A stretch of DNA of 64,000 nucleotides from Meridianimarinicoccus zhengii (lineage in GTDB: Bacteria > Pseudomonadota > Alphaproteobacteria > Rhodobacterales > Rhodobacteraceae), in contig NZ_QDFI01000006.1 in assembly GCF_003254465.1 (NCBI RefSeq), positions 36,735 through 100,734 of the forward strand, given 5' to 3'. A model generated the notes under the pieces. It did no database searches. It was not told the origin of the DNA and worked only from the letters and a program-made list of their open reading frames with translations. Below are positions 44,081 through 53,459 of the stretch, in pieces. The stretch's first letter is position 1. Each line of letters opens with the position of its first letter. Made by a program: the position numbers and the translations under genes.

Positions 44081-45201
44081 CCCGCCGCGGTGTCCAGCGC
44101 CCGGCGCATTTCCGCAACGGCGTCGCCGATCCGGTCGCCTTCGCGAAGGATGCTTCCGCCGAGCAGGTAGACCACGTCATCGCCGTACATCGCCGCCATG
44201 TCGGCGGCGCGGTCCACGCTCATGCCCCCGCCGGGCGATGGCATGATGGAGTGGCCGTGCCCCCGCGGCGTGCGGCAGGCATCGGCGATGGCATGGCAAT
44301 CCGCTTCGGTGAAGCCGAACCGCCCGCCGACATTCGGAAAAATAGAGATATCGGTACCCGTGGCCCGCTGCAGCGCGCCATACATCACCCCGTGCGCGAT
44401 CCCGAAATCGGGCGACTGGACGAACGCCCCGCTGAAGGCCGGATGCGCCATGATCGGCAGGTCGAACGCGGGATCGCCCGCCAGCGCCTGCACCGTCTGG
44501 AACCCGAGCAGCCCCGGCATCAGCAGCACACCGGTGGCACCCAGTTCCTTGGCGCGGTGGGCATCGGCGATCGGGTCGCCGCCGCGACCGGTCACATTGG
44601 CGATATACATCGTGCGCCCGCCGTGGCGCGCATTCGCGTCGCCCACCGCGTCGGCCACGGCGCGCAGGCGATCCTCGAACGGGGCCATGGGCTGGTTGGC
44701 AAGCCCGTGGTCTTCCTTGATGATATCGGCCCCGCCCGCCACGCAGCGCGCCGCGATCCGCGCAAGATCCGCATGGGACGACCCCTGCGGCTTGATGACC
44801 GGCGCGATCAGACCGCCGCGCGCGCGACCCGTGCGCGCCCGGACCCCATCGATCCCGAAACGTGGCCCCGGCAGGCGGTCGGACATGGCGGCGGTGTCGA
44901 TGGCGGTCACCCGTATCCCCGCCTGCATCGACGAATTGCCGAAGATCACGTTGATGAGTTGGATGACCTCGGACCCCGCGCTGTCCGGCGAATAGGAGAT
45001 CACGGCCTCGAACGCGCCCTTGTCCGGTTCCAGCCGTTCGATCCGGCCCACGATCTCGTCGCGGATGAAGCCGTCGGGCACCACGTCGTCGGGTACCTCC
45101 ACGGTCTGTTCCAACGCGATGCCATGGGCGCGGGTGCGGGCCTCTGCCAGATCGCTGGCCATGATCCGGTAGGTCACGCGGATACGGTCGCCCCCGGCCA
45201 T
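44077..45201 (-). CDS. RuBisCO-like protein (form IV)
   Basis: The 374-residue protein has the RuBisCO large-subunit fold: an N-terminal domain (IALEQTVEVP, ~28-37), then VIKPQGSS (Lys137) and GGADIIKEDHGLANQ. The catalytic RuBisCO motif GGxDFxKDDE is changed: Lys162 and Asp164 remain, but the Glu is His165. The loop-6 Lys is absent (NVGGRFGFT) and the second Lys of KPK is Gln139. Phosphate-binding glycines (SPGGGMS, LLGGS) remain. Form IV proteins isomerise or enolise methylthioribulose-type phosphates or act on other phosphorylated ketoses; it is not a CO2-fixing enzyme. The start at 45201 overlaps the transketolase stop (TGATG). Confidence 0.88.
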   Translation of the reverse strand: MAGGDRIRVTYRIMASDLAEARTRAHGIALEQTVEVPDDVVPDGFIRDEIVGRIERLEPDKGAFEAVISYSPDSAGSEVIQLINVIFGNSSMQAGIRVTAIDTAAMSDRLPGPRFGIDGVRARTGRARGGLIAPVIKPQGSSHADLARIAARCVAGGADIIKEDHGLANQPMAPFEDRLRAVADAVGDANARHGGRTMYIANVTGRGGDPIADAHRAKELGATGVLLMPGLLGFQTVQALAGDPAFDLPIMAHPAFSGAFVQSPDFGIAHGVMYGALQRATGTDISIFPNVGGRFGFTEADCHAIADACRTPRGHGHSIMPSPGGGMSVDRAADMAAMYGDDVVYLLGGSILREGDRIGDAVAEMRRALDTAAG

Positions 45202-46205
45202 CACAGCGCCTCGGCCTTCACGGCGGAGTGGACCGCATCGACCCTTGCGGTGGCAAGGTCTTCTTCGGCGATGCCGGTCTTCGCGCCCAGCAGGTCCTCG
45301 ATCCCCGCCAGAAGCGCCGTCGCGTCCAGCCCGTAATGCTTCATCAGATAGGCGCGCGACCCGCCATGGGCGAACGTGTCCCGCAGCCCGAGCCGCACCA
45401 GCCGCTTGCCGGCCCCGGCCTCGGCCATGATCTCGGCCACGAGCGACCCGACGCCCCCGTCGATCAGGTGGTTTTCCAGAACGACGACGCCCTTGGTGAC
45501 GCTGCCGATATGGTCCAGGAGTGCGCCACGGTCGAAGGGCTTGATCGTATGGATGTGCAGATGCCGGATCGACACGCCCGCCCCGGCCAGCGCGGCGCGG
45601 CAGCGCAAGGCTTCTTCTGTGGCGATGCCCGAGGTGACGACCAACACGTCGCTACCCGACGCCAGTTCGCGCATTTCGCCGACCGCGATGGGCGTGTCGA
45701 ACAGGCGCGGAATGGCCCCGCGCAGCACGCGGCAATAGACCGGACCGTCGATGCTGTCGGCGGCAGCACAGATGCTTTCCACCTCGGTCGCGTCGCCGGT
45801 TTCCAGGATCGTCATGTTGGGGATCGACCGCATCACGGCCACGTCCTCGATCGCCTGGTGGGTCATGCCGCCGGGCGTGGTGATGCCGGGCAGGAACCCC
45901 ATCAGTCGCACCTTGCGCCTTGGATAGGCCACCGATGCGATCAACTGGTCATAGGGACGGCGATAGAGGAACACACCGAAGGAATGCAGGAAGGGCCGGT
46001 AGCCCGCCATCCCGAGACCCCCGGCGAAGCTCATCATGTTCTGTTCGGCCATGCCCAGCGACAGGAAGCGGTCCGGGTGGCGGTCGCGGAACCCGTCGAT
46101 TTCGCAGGACGATGTCAGATCGGCGGACAGGCACAGCACGTCGGGGTTGGCGAGCGCATGCGCCTCAAAGGCCGACGCATAGGGGCGGTTCACGATCTCG
46201 ACCAT
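45201..46205 (-). CDS. Transketolase, C-terminal (pyrimidine-binding/Tkt_C) subunit
   Basis: The 334-residue protein corresponds to domains 2 and 3 of transketolase: DLTSSCEIDGFRDRHPDRFLSLGMAEQNMMSFAGGLGMAGYRPFLHSFGVF, with the conserved Glu of GMAEQNM that activates thiamine diphosphate, followed by a transketolase C-domain (VLVVTSGIATEEALRCRAALAGAGVSIRHLHIHTIKPFD). It needs the N-terminal subunit encoded 1 bp upstream. Two-gene transketolases of this sort are used in special sugar pathways, for example apulose 4-phosphate transketolase. Confidence 0.9.
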   Translation of the reverse strand: MVEIVNRPYASAFEAHALANPDVLCLSADLTSSCEIDGFRDRHPDRFLSLGMAEQNMMSFAGGLGMAGYRPFLHSFGVFLYRRPYDQLIASVAYPRRKVRLMGFLPGITTPGGMTHQAIEDVAVMRSIPNMTILETGDATEVESICAAADSIDGPVYCRVLRGAIPRLFDTPIAVGEMRELASGSDVLVVTSGIATEEALRCRAALAGAGVSIRHLHIHTIKPFDRGALLDHIGSVTKGVVVLENHLIDGGVGSLVAEIMAEAGAGKRLVRLGLRDTFAHGGSRAYLMKHYGLDATALLAGIEDLLGAKTGIAEEDLATARVDAVHSAVKAEAL

Positions 46206-46206
46206 G

Positions 46207-47142
46207 TCAGTGCGCCTCCGAAGTCAGGTCCACCGGGTCGATCCCCAGCTCCGCCGCGATGGATGCATTCATTTCCGCCCGCTCGTCGTCGGACTTGAAG
46301 CGGACGTAGTGCAGCCGGGGGAACCGCCGTTGCAGGAACGACATGCCTTGCGTCGGCGAGGATCGCGCGAGGATGATGAGCGGTGCGCCGGGATGCGGCG
46401 TGGCCCTGGCTTCGCGCAGGGCGTCCAGGTCGTGGGCGTCCACCTCCACGCAGACGGCCCCGAAATCGCGGAACTTGGCGGCGATGTCGCGCACCTCCAT
46501 CACGCTGTCCATGGCGCCGTCGCATTGCTGGTCGTTCACGTCCATCAGCGCCCACAGGTTGTCGATCCGGTGATGGGCGGCGGCCTGCACGGCCTCCCAT
46601 GTCTGGCCTTCCTGCACCTCGCCGTCGGACATGAACACGCAGACCTGCCCGGCCTCGCTGCGCCGCTTGCGGCCCCAGGCCAGCCCGGCGGCGGTCGACA
46701 GCCCGATTCCGAGCGTGCCGTTATGCACCTCCATCCCCGGCGAGTGTTCCGCGCCGATCATTTCGACCGACGACCCGTCAAGATTGAACATCTCCAGACC
46801 GGCGTCGTCCATCCGCCCGACCTCCACCAGCGTGGCATAGGCCACGAGCGCATAATGGGCGGGTGCGATGAACAGCCGGTCGTAATCGGGCGCGGCGGGG
46901 CCGTTATAGCCCGCGCCGGTGACGTAATCGGGGTTGTCCGCGGCGGGCACGCCGCCGAAGGGGGGCGGCACGGGCGGCAGGGTCGGCGCACCCAGCGTCA
47001 GCGCCTCGTTATACAGGAAAGCCAGTTGTTCGGCGGCCGAACAGGCCTGGCTGAGATACCCGCCATTGTTGCGCATCGCGTGGACGAACACCCGCTTGCG
47101 GATGCCCGCGGCTACCTCTGCCGTGGTCTTAGCGTTGTGCAT
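46207..47142 (-). CDS. Transketolase, N-terminal (TPP diphosphate-binding) subunit
   Basis: The 311-residue protein corresponds to transketolase domain 1: RNNGGYLSQACSAAEQLAFLY, EHSPGMEVHNGTLGIGLSTAAGLAWG and the thiamine-diphosphate motif MSDGEVQEGQTWEAVQAAAHHRIDNLWALMDVN. The GDG-type start of that motif is SDG here. First gene of a three-gene operon with the C-terminal subunit and a RuBisCO-like protein. The combination implies a ketose phosphate that is isomerised and then cleaved, or the reverse. The actual sugar is not determined. Confidence 0.9.
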   Translation of the reverse strand: MHNAKTTAEVAAGIRKRVFVHAMRNNGGYLSQACSAAEQLAFLYNEALTLGAPTLPPVPPPFGGVPAADNPDYVTGAGYNGPAAPDYDRLFIAPAHYALVAYATLVEVGRMDDAGLEMFNLDGSSVEMIGAEHSPGMEVHNGTLGIGLSTAAGLAWGRKRRSEAGQVCVFMSDGEVQEGQTWEAVQAAAHHRIDNLWALMDVNDQQCDGAMDSVMEVRDIAAKFRDFGAVCVEVDAHDLDALREARATPHPGAPLIILARSSPTQGMSFLQRRFPRLHYVRFKSDDERAEMNASIAAELGIDPVDLTSEAH

Positions 47143-47256
47143 CGCGTCCCTCGCATATCTCGTAAATCACCGGCACCCTACAAATGTCAGCCGCGCTTGT
47201 CATCTGCTATATGCGGCGGTTCGGGCCAAGCCAGTCCCCGCACCGCACACGAAAAG

Positions 47257-47280
47257 GGGCGCTGCCGGAACAGCGCCCCC
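47257..47280 (-). terminator. Rho-independent terminator of the eryEFG operon
   Basis: On the minus strand GGGGCGCTG-TTCCGG-CAGCGCCCC forms a perfect 9-bp stem followed by TTTT. It begins 21 bp after the binding-protein stop and separates that operon from the split-transketolase operon downstream. Confidence 0.85.
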
Positions 47281-47301
47281 GTCATGGGTTCGTGTGTGAC
47301 C

Positions 47302-48249
47302 TTACTGGGACAGGGTGAAGGGTGCGGTGTAGTTCGCCACGTTGTCCGGGGTGATCAGCAGGCAGTCGAAAAGCTGCTTTTCCTGTTCGACCATCGGTGT
47401 GCCGTTCTTGATGTAGTGATCCGCCTGGATCACCGCCTCGCGCGAGAAGACGGCGACGGGCTGAAGCACGGTATAGGCCATCTCGCCCGCCTTCACGGCG
47501 TCCACCGCGTCGGGCGACCCGTCGAAGCCGCCGATGATGACGCCGTCGAGACGCCCGGCTTCCTTCAGCGCGGCGATCGCTCCCAGAGCCATTTCATCAT
47601 TGCCGGAAATGACTGCGTCGATCTCCGGGTTGGCCTGCATGATCGACTGCATACGGTTGTAGCCCTGGGTGCGGTCCCAGTTGGCCACTTCCTGCGCGAC
47701 CTTTTCAAGGCCGGGATACTGGCTGAGAACGGTGTTGTAGCCGTTCGACCGGGTTGCGGCGTTGTTGTCGGACGGGTTGCCGAAGAATTCGACATACTTC
47801 GCCTCGTCTCCCACGAGCTGCTGCCAGGTGATGGCACCCAGGGCCGCGCCCTGCGCGTTGTTCGACACGAGCTGTGCGACGGCGATGCCCGCCTCGTTGA
47901 TCTCGGCGTTGACAAGGAACACGGGGATGCCCGCTTCGGTCGCGCGGCGCACCACGCCCACCGACCCGTCCGCATTCGCGGGGTCGAGGATGATCGCCTT
48001 GGCGCCGTTGGTGATGGCGGCGTCGATCAGGTTCGATTCCGTGTTGGTGTCGCCCCGATGGGCGGAGACGTTGGCCTCGTAGCCCAGTTCTTCCGCCGTG
48101 GCCTTGGCGACCTCGCCTTCGGTGAACCAGTAGGGGTTCGCCGGGTCATTGACGATGATCGAGATCAGGCCCTCGGCCCAGGCCGAGCCCGCCATCAGCG
48201 GCAGCGATGCGGCGGCCGCGAAAAGCGCGCGTCTGGTCAGTGTGAACAT
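47302..48249 (-). CDS. eryG: Erythritol-type ABC transporter substrate-binding protein
   Basis: The 315-residue CUT2 binding protein has a signal (TRRALFAAAASLPLMAGSAWA, cleavage near residue 25). The body reads ISIIVNDPANPYWFTEGEVAKATAEELGYEAN, then NGAKAIILDPANADGSVGVVRRATEAGIPVFLVNAE and ISGNDEMALGAIAALKEAG. It is the last gene of the DUF2291-ATPase-permease-binding protein operon, divergent from eryABCD. This matches the rhizobial arrangement in which EryEFG imports erythritol. The symbol rests on this context. Confidence 0.85.
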   Translation of the reverse strand: MFTLTRRALFAAAASLPLMAGSAWAEGLISIIVNDPANPYWFTEGEVAKATAEELGYEANVSAHRGDTNTESNLIDAAITNGAKAIILDPANADGSVGVVRRATEAGIPVFLVNAEINEAGIAVAQLVSNNAQGAALGAITWQQLVGDEAKYVEFFGNPSDNNAATRSNGYNTVLSQYPGLEKVAQEVANWDRTQGYNRMQSIMQANPEIDAVISGNDEMALGAIAALKEAGRLDGVIIGGFDGSPDAVDAVKAGEMAYTVLQPVAVFSREAVIQADHYIKNGTPMVEQEKQLFDCLLITPDNVANYTAPFTLSQ

Positions 48250-48339
48250 GGTGTGTCTCTCCCTTGGTCTGTTGTGCCGGAACCCGGCGGTGTCCGCGTC
48301 AGGCGTATCTCGCCTGTTCTTCCGCGAATGGGGTGGGGA

Positions 48340-49386
48340 TCAGGTCTTGCGACCCTTGCCCCCGTATTGGATGGAATTGAGCATCACGGCGAGGACGATC
48401 ACCGCACCGGTGAAGACGGTCTGCCAGTAGGACGACACGCCGACGATCACGAGTCCTGCGCCCAGATAGACGATCACGAACGCCCCCAGCAGCGTGCCCT
48501 GAACGGTCCCGCGTCCGCCCATCAGCGACGCGCCGCCCACGACGACAGCCGCGATGGCCGTCAGTTCATAGGTGGTGCCTGCGGTCGGTCCGGCGGATGT
48601 CAGCTGCGAGCTGAGCACCAACCCCGCGATGGCCGCGCACATGCCCGACAGGACATAGACCCAGACCTGCACCGTCTTGACCGGCACGCCCGACAGTTCC
48701 GCGGCGCGCGCATTGCCGCCCGTGGAATAGAGCCACCGTCCGAACGGCGCGCGCGACAGCAGCAGGTGCACTGCGATGGCCGTGGCCGCCAGCACGAAGA
48801 TGCTGATCGGCACACCCCACAGCCGGTTGAACCCCAGCCATTCGAAACCGGTATTGCCGAAGCTTGGGTCGCCCGACAGGTTGTTGAACGTCAGCCCGTT
48901 TGTCATCAGCAGTGCCAAGCCGCGCGCGACATAGAGCGTGCCCAACGTCGCCACGAAGGCCGGTACCTTGAGAAACGCGACAAGAACGCCGTTCACGATC
49001 CCCACAAGCGCGCCCATCGCCAGCGTGCAGACCACGACGGCCCAGACCGGCAGGTAAAGGATCACGCCAAGCGCGGTCAGCTCGACCCCCTGCATCAGGA
49101 ATCCCGCGAAAACGCCGCACAGCGCAAGGGTGGACCCGACGGACAGGTCGATCCCGCCCGACAGGATCACCAGGAGCATCCCCGTCGCCAACAGCCCGAA
49201 GATGGCGACTTGCGATGTCATCGTCAGGAAATTTGCCACGGACAGATAGTTCGGCGACAGGAGCGAGAAGATGATGATGATGGCAATCAGCGCGAAGAAG
49301 GCGCGCCCTTCCAGCAGCAGGTGCACGATGTTCAGATCGCGGCCCCCGTTGCCCTTCGCCGCGGCGGTGTTCGTGCCGTCAGACAT
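48340..49386 (-). CDS. eryF: Erythritol-type ABC transporter permease
   Basis: The 348-residue permease shows MLLVILSGGIDLSVGSTLALCG, ALVGIVNGVLVAFLKVPAFVATLGTLYVARGLALL, STGGNARAAELSGVPVKTVQ and GGASLMGGRGTVQGTLLGA. About ten hydrophobic helices are visible. It lies between the ATPase (21 bp) and binding-protein (90 bp) genes and probably forms the channel for erythritol. Confidence 0.88.
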   Translation of the reverse strand: MSDGTNTAAAKGNGGRDLNIVHLLLEGRAFFALIAIIIIFSLLSPNYLSVANFLTMTSQVAIFGLLATGMLLVILSGGIDLSVGSTLALCGVFAGFLMQGVELTALGVILYLPVWAVVVCTLAMGALVGIVNGVLVAFLKVPAFVATLGTLYVARGLALLMTNGLTFNNLSGDPSFGNTGFEWLGFNRLWGVPISIFVLAATAIAVHLLLSRAPFGRWLYSTGGNARAAELSGVPVKTVQVWVYVLSGMCAAIAGLVLSSQLTSAGPTAGTTYELTAIAAVVVGGASLMGGRGTVQGTLLGAFVIVYLGAGLVIVGVSSYWQTVFTGAVIVLAVMLNSIQYGGKGRKT

Positions 49387-49407
49387 TGTGGTGTCCCCCC
49401 AAAGGTG

Positions 49408-50957
<1,550 letters not shown>

Positions 50958-50961
<4 letters not shown>

Positions 50962-51614
50962 GGCTGCACCTCGAACGTCACGGGGGTCACGAGCCAGCTT
51001 GCCGGGTTGATGAGCGTGAAGACGCCCGTCACCGACACGGTCTTGCCCGGCAGCGCGTCGCGGTCGAGACCGTCGAGCGTTGCGGCCGCCATGGCGCGGT
51101 TGATGCCCGCGCCGGCATCCTGGTACTCGATCTGATTAGTGAAATCGCCGAAGACGATGTCGCCGGGGATATCCCGCAACTCGGTGCCGTTGATCGCCGG
51201 GCCGGTCTGCACCCTGATCGACACGCCGTCGGGCATGCCCGGCACGTCCACGCCGAAGATCCCCGATGTGCCGTCGCCGACCGTGCCGCTGAAGGACACG
51301 GCAAGCACCGGAAACGCCCCGGCCATCCGGCCATGATCGGCGATCGCGGCAGTCTTGTCCGTGTCCAGCTTTTCGGCCAGGGCCGGGGCGTCGGCGGCTC
51401 GCGCGATCACGACATCGCGGATGCGCGGGAACTGGTCGCGACCGTAGGCATCGGGATCGAAGGCCTGCTCGCGCAGGTCGGCGTCGGACCCGATGCGCAC
51501 GACGGTGGTGTCGAACGCGATCGCGGCGACAAGCGCCGCGGCAGCAAGGCCGACGATCGCGTTGCGGCGCGACGGTCCGGCACGTCGAGCGGGCGCGGTG
51601 CTGGTCTCGGTCAT
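50958..51614 (-). CDS. DUF2291-family membrane-anchored protein of the erythritol transporter operon
   Basis: The 218-residue protein has a single N-terminal hydrophobic segment (NAIVGLAAAALVAAIAFDTTVVRIG, ~18-42) and a periplasmic-looking domain with GVDVPGMPDGVSIRVQTGPAINGTELRDIP and IEYQDAGAGINRAMAAATL. DUF2291 proteins recur beside CUT2 sugar transporters, but their function is unknown to me. ATG at 51614 is used; an upstream frame to 51758 would enter the control palindrome. It is first in the operon and overlaps eryE, so it is translated with the transporter. Confidence 0.82.
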
Positions 51615-51731
51615 CTGGTCCCCCCCTTGCGTCGTGATCGGCGCTGCGCCGGTTCCGATGCGTCCTGTCCTGCCTGGTGCCTTTCCGGGGCTCCTCCTCC
51701 CCGAGTTGGCATCCATCGTTTCCCAGACGCT

Positions 51732-51790
51732 AGACGAAAAAAAATGCGCTGTCTGCAAAAAAATACAGACAGCCGGATTTTTTGTGCTAG
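51732..51790. promoter_or_regulatory. Nested 59-bp palindrome, putative EryD operator
   Basis: An inner perfect dyad GCTGTCTG-N10-CAGACAGC (51750-51775) is framed by A8 and T6 runs and by CTAG at both outer ends (51732-51735 and 51787-51790). The whole is nearly symmetrical about 51761-51763. It sits in the 288-bp gap between DUF2291-eryEFG and eryABCD, is strikingly AT-rich, and has the size expected for an oligomeric SorC-type regulator such as EryD. Confidence 0.7.
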
Positions 51791-51902
51791 GTTTCGGTCA
51801 TCAGCCGCGCAGGAACCGCCGGGCAACAGGCGTTGCGGCACGGGGAGGGAGATCACGTCGTGACACAGCGTTGCACCGCGTCCGCAAAGGCAAAATCGCA
51901 CC

Positions 51903-53459
51903 ATGTCCGCTGACCTGATCATCGGGGTCGATGCCGGGACATCGGTCATCAAGGCCGTGGCGTTCGATCTGGCGGGGCGGCAAGTCGATTCGGCGGCTGT
52001 GCGCAACGTCTACACGCAAGGCGCGGACGGATCGGCCACGCAATCCCTCAGCCGGACATGGGCCGATTGCGTCGCGGCGCTGCGCGCGCTTGGCGACCGA
52101 ATCGACGGGCTTGCGGGCCGGACCGCCGCAGTGGCGCTGACCGGGCAGGGGGATGGGTCTTGGCTGGTGGGGGCCGGCAACGCGCCGGTCACGGATGCCT
52201 GGCTCTGGCTCGATGCCCGCGCCGCCCCGACCGTGTCGCGGCTGGCCGCAGGGCCGGACGAACGCGCGCGGTTCGAAGCCACGGGAACCGGGCTGAACAC
52301 CTGCCAGCAGGGGAGCCAGATGGCCCATATGGATGCCCATCACCCCGACCTTCTGGACCGGGCAGAGGTGGCGCTGCATTGCAAGGACTGGCTGTTCCTG
52401 AACCTGACCGGCATGCGCGCGACCGACCCGTCCGAAGCCAGCTTCACCTTCGGCGATTTCCGCGCGCGGACGTATAGCGACACGGTGATCGGCGCGCTGG
52501 GGCTGACCCATCGCCGCCACCTGCTGCCCGAGATCGTCGATGGCACGACGGACACCTTCCCGCTGACGGCGGAGGCCGCAGCGGCGACGGGCTTGCGTGC
52601 GGGCACGCCGGTATCGCTGGGCTACGTGGACATGGTGATGACCGCGCTCGGGGCCGGGGTGCATACGGGCGATGCGGGTGCGGCCTGTTCTACCGTGGGA
52701 TCGACAGGCGTGCACATGCGCGCGGTGCCGGCGGATGCGGTGCACCTGAACGCCGAAGGCACCGGCTACGTGATCTGCCTGCCCGTGCCCGGTCTGGTCA
52801 CGCAGGTGCAGACCAACATGGCCGCGACGCTGAACCTCGATTGGCTGTTGGCGCTGGCGGCGGATCTGGTGGACGATACCGGCGGCAGCGTGACCCATGC
52901 CGAACTGGTGGCGCGGATCGACGGGTGGATGGACCGCTCGCGCCCCGGCGCGCTGGTCTATCATCCCTATATTTCCGAGGCGGGCGAACGTGGCCCCTTC
53001 GTCGATGCCCGTGCCCGCGCAAGCCTGATCGGCCTGAACGCCACCCACCGCTTTCCGGACCTCGTGCGCGCCGTGATCGAAGGGCTGGGGATGGCCGCGC
53101 GCGATTGCTATTCCGCGATGGGCGACATGCCGCGCGAGCTGCGCCTGACCGGCGGGGCGGCACGGTCCGCGGCCCTGCGCCGGGTTCTGTCGGCAGCGCT
53201 CGACACCCCCGTACGGATCTCGGCGCGAGAAGAGGCCGGTGCGGCGGGCTGCGCCATGATGGCCGCGGTCGCCATCGGCGCCTATCCGGACATGGATGCC
53301 TGCATCGCCGAATGGACCACGCCGCTGCTGGCCCCGCCGGAGCCGCCCGACACAAGCCTTGTCCCGGTCTATGACAGTCTTTTCACGACATACCGCGCAA
53401 CGCGCACGGTGCTGGCGCCCGCCTGGGGCGACATCCCTGCCAAAGGAGCGAGAACATGA
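51903..53459 (+). CDS. eryA: Erythritol kinase
   Basis: The 518-residue FGGY kinase has LIIGVDAGTSVIKAVAFDLAGRQ at the start, the EryA-type TGQGDGSWLVG motif and WLWLDARAAP. The catalytic-domain C-terminal part shows LTGGAARSAALRRVLSAALDTPV and EEAGAAGCAMMAA. It phosphorylates erythritol to D-erythritol 1-phosphate. The order eryA-eryB-eryC-eryD and the divergent transporter match Brucella and rhizobial erythritol loci. It overlaps eryB by 4 nt. Confidence 0.9.
   Translation: MSADLIIGVDAGTSVIKAVAFDLAGRQVDSAAVRNVYTQGADGSATQSLSRTWADCVAALRALGDRIDGLAGRTAAVALTGQGDGSWLVGAGNAPVTDAWLWLDARAAPTVSRLAAGPDERARFEATGTGLNTCQQGSQMAHMDAHHPDLLDRAEVALHCKDWLFLNLTGMRATDPSEASFTFGDFRARTYSDTVIGALGLTHRRHLLPEIVDGTTDTFPLTAEAAAATGLRAGTPVSLGYVDMVMTALGAGVHTGDAGAACSTVGSTGVHMRAVPADAVHLNAEGTGYVICLPVPGLVTQVQTNMAATLNLDWLLALAADLVDDTGGSVTHAELVARIDGWMDRSRPGALVYHPYISEAGERGPFVDARARASLIGLNATHRFPDLVRAVIEGLGMAARDCYSAMGDMPRELRLTGGAARSAALRRVLSAALDTPVRISAREEAGAAGCAMMAAVAIGAYPDMDACIAEWTTPLLAPPEPPDTSLVPVYDSLFTTYRATRTVLAPAWGDIPAKGART

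Noticed and set aside
44077..45201. Genuine CO2-fixing RuBisCO
   Set aside because: Catalytic Glu and loop-6 Lys are replaced, and no small subunit, phosphoribulokinase or carboxysome gene is present.
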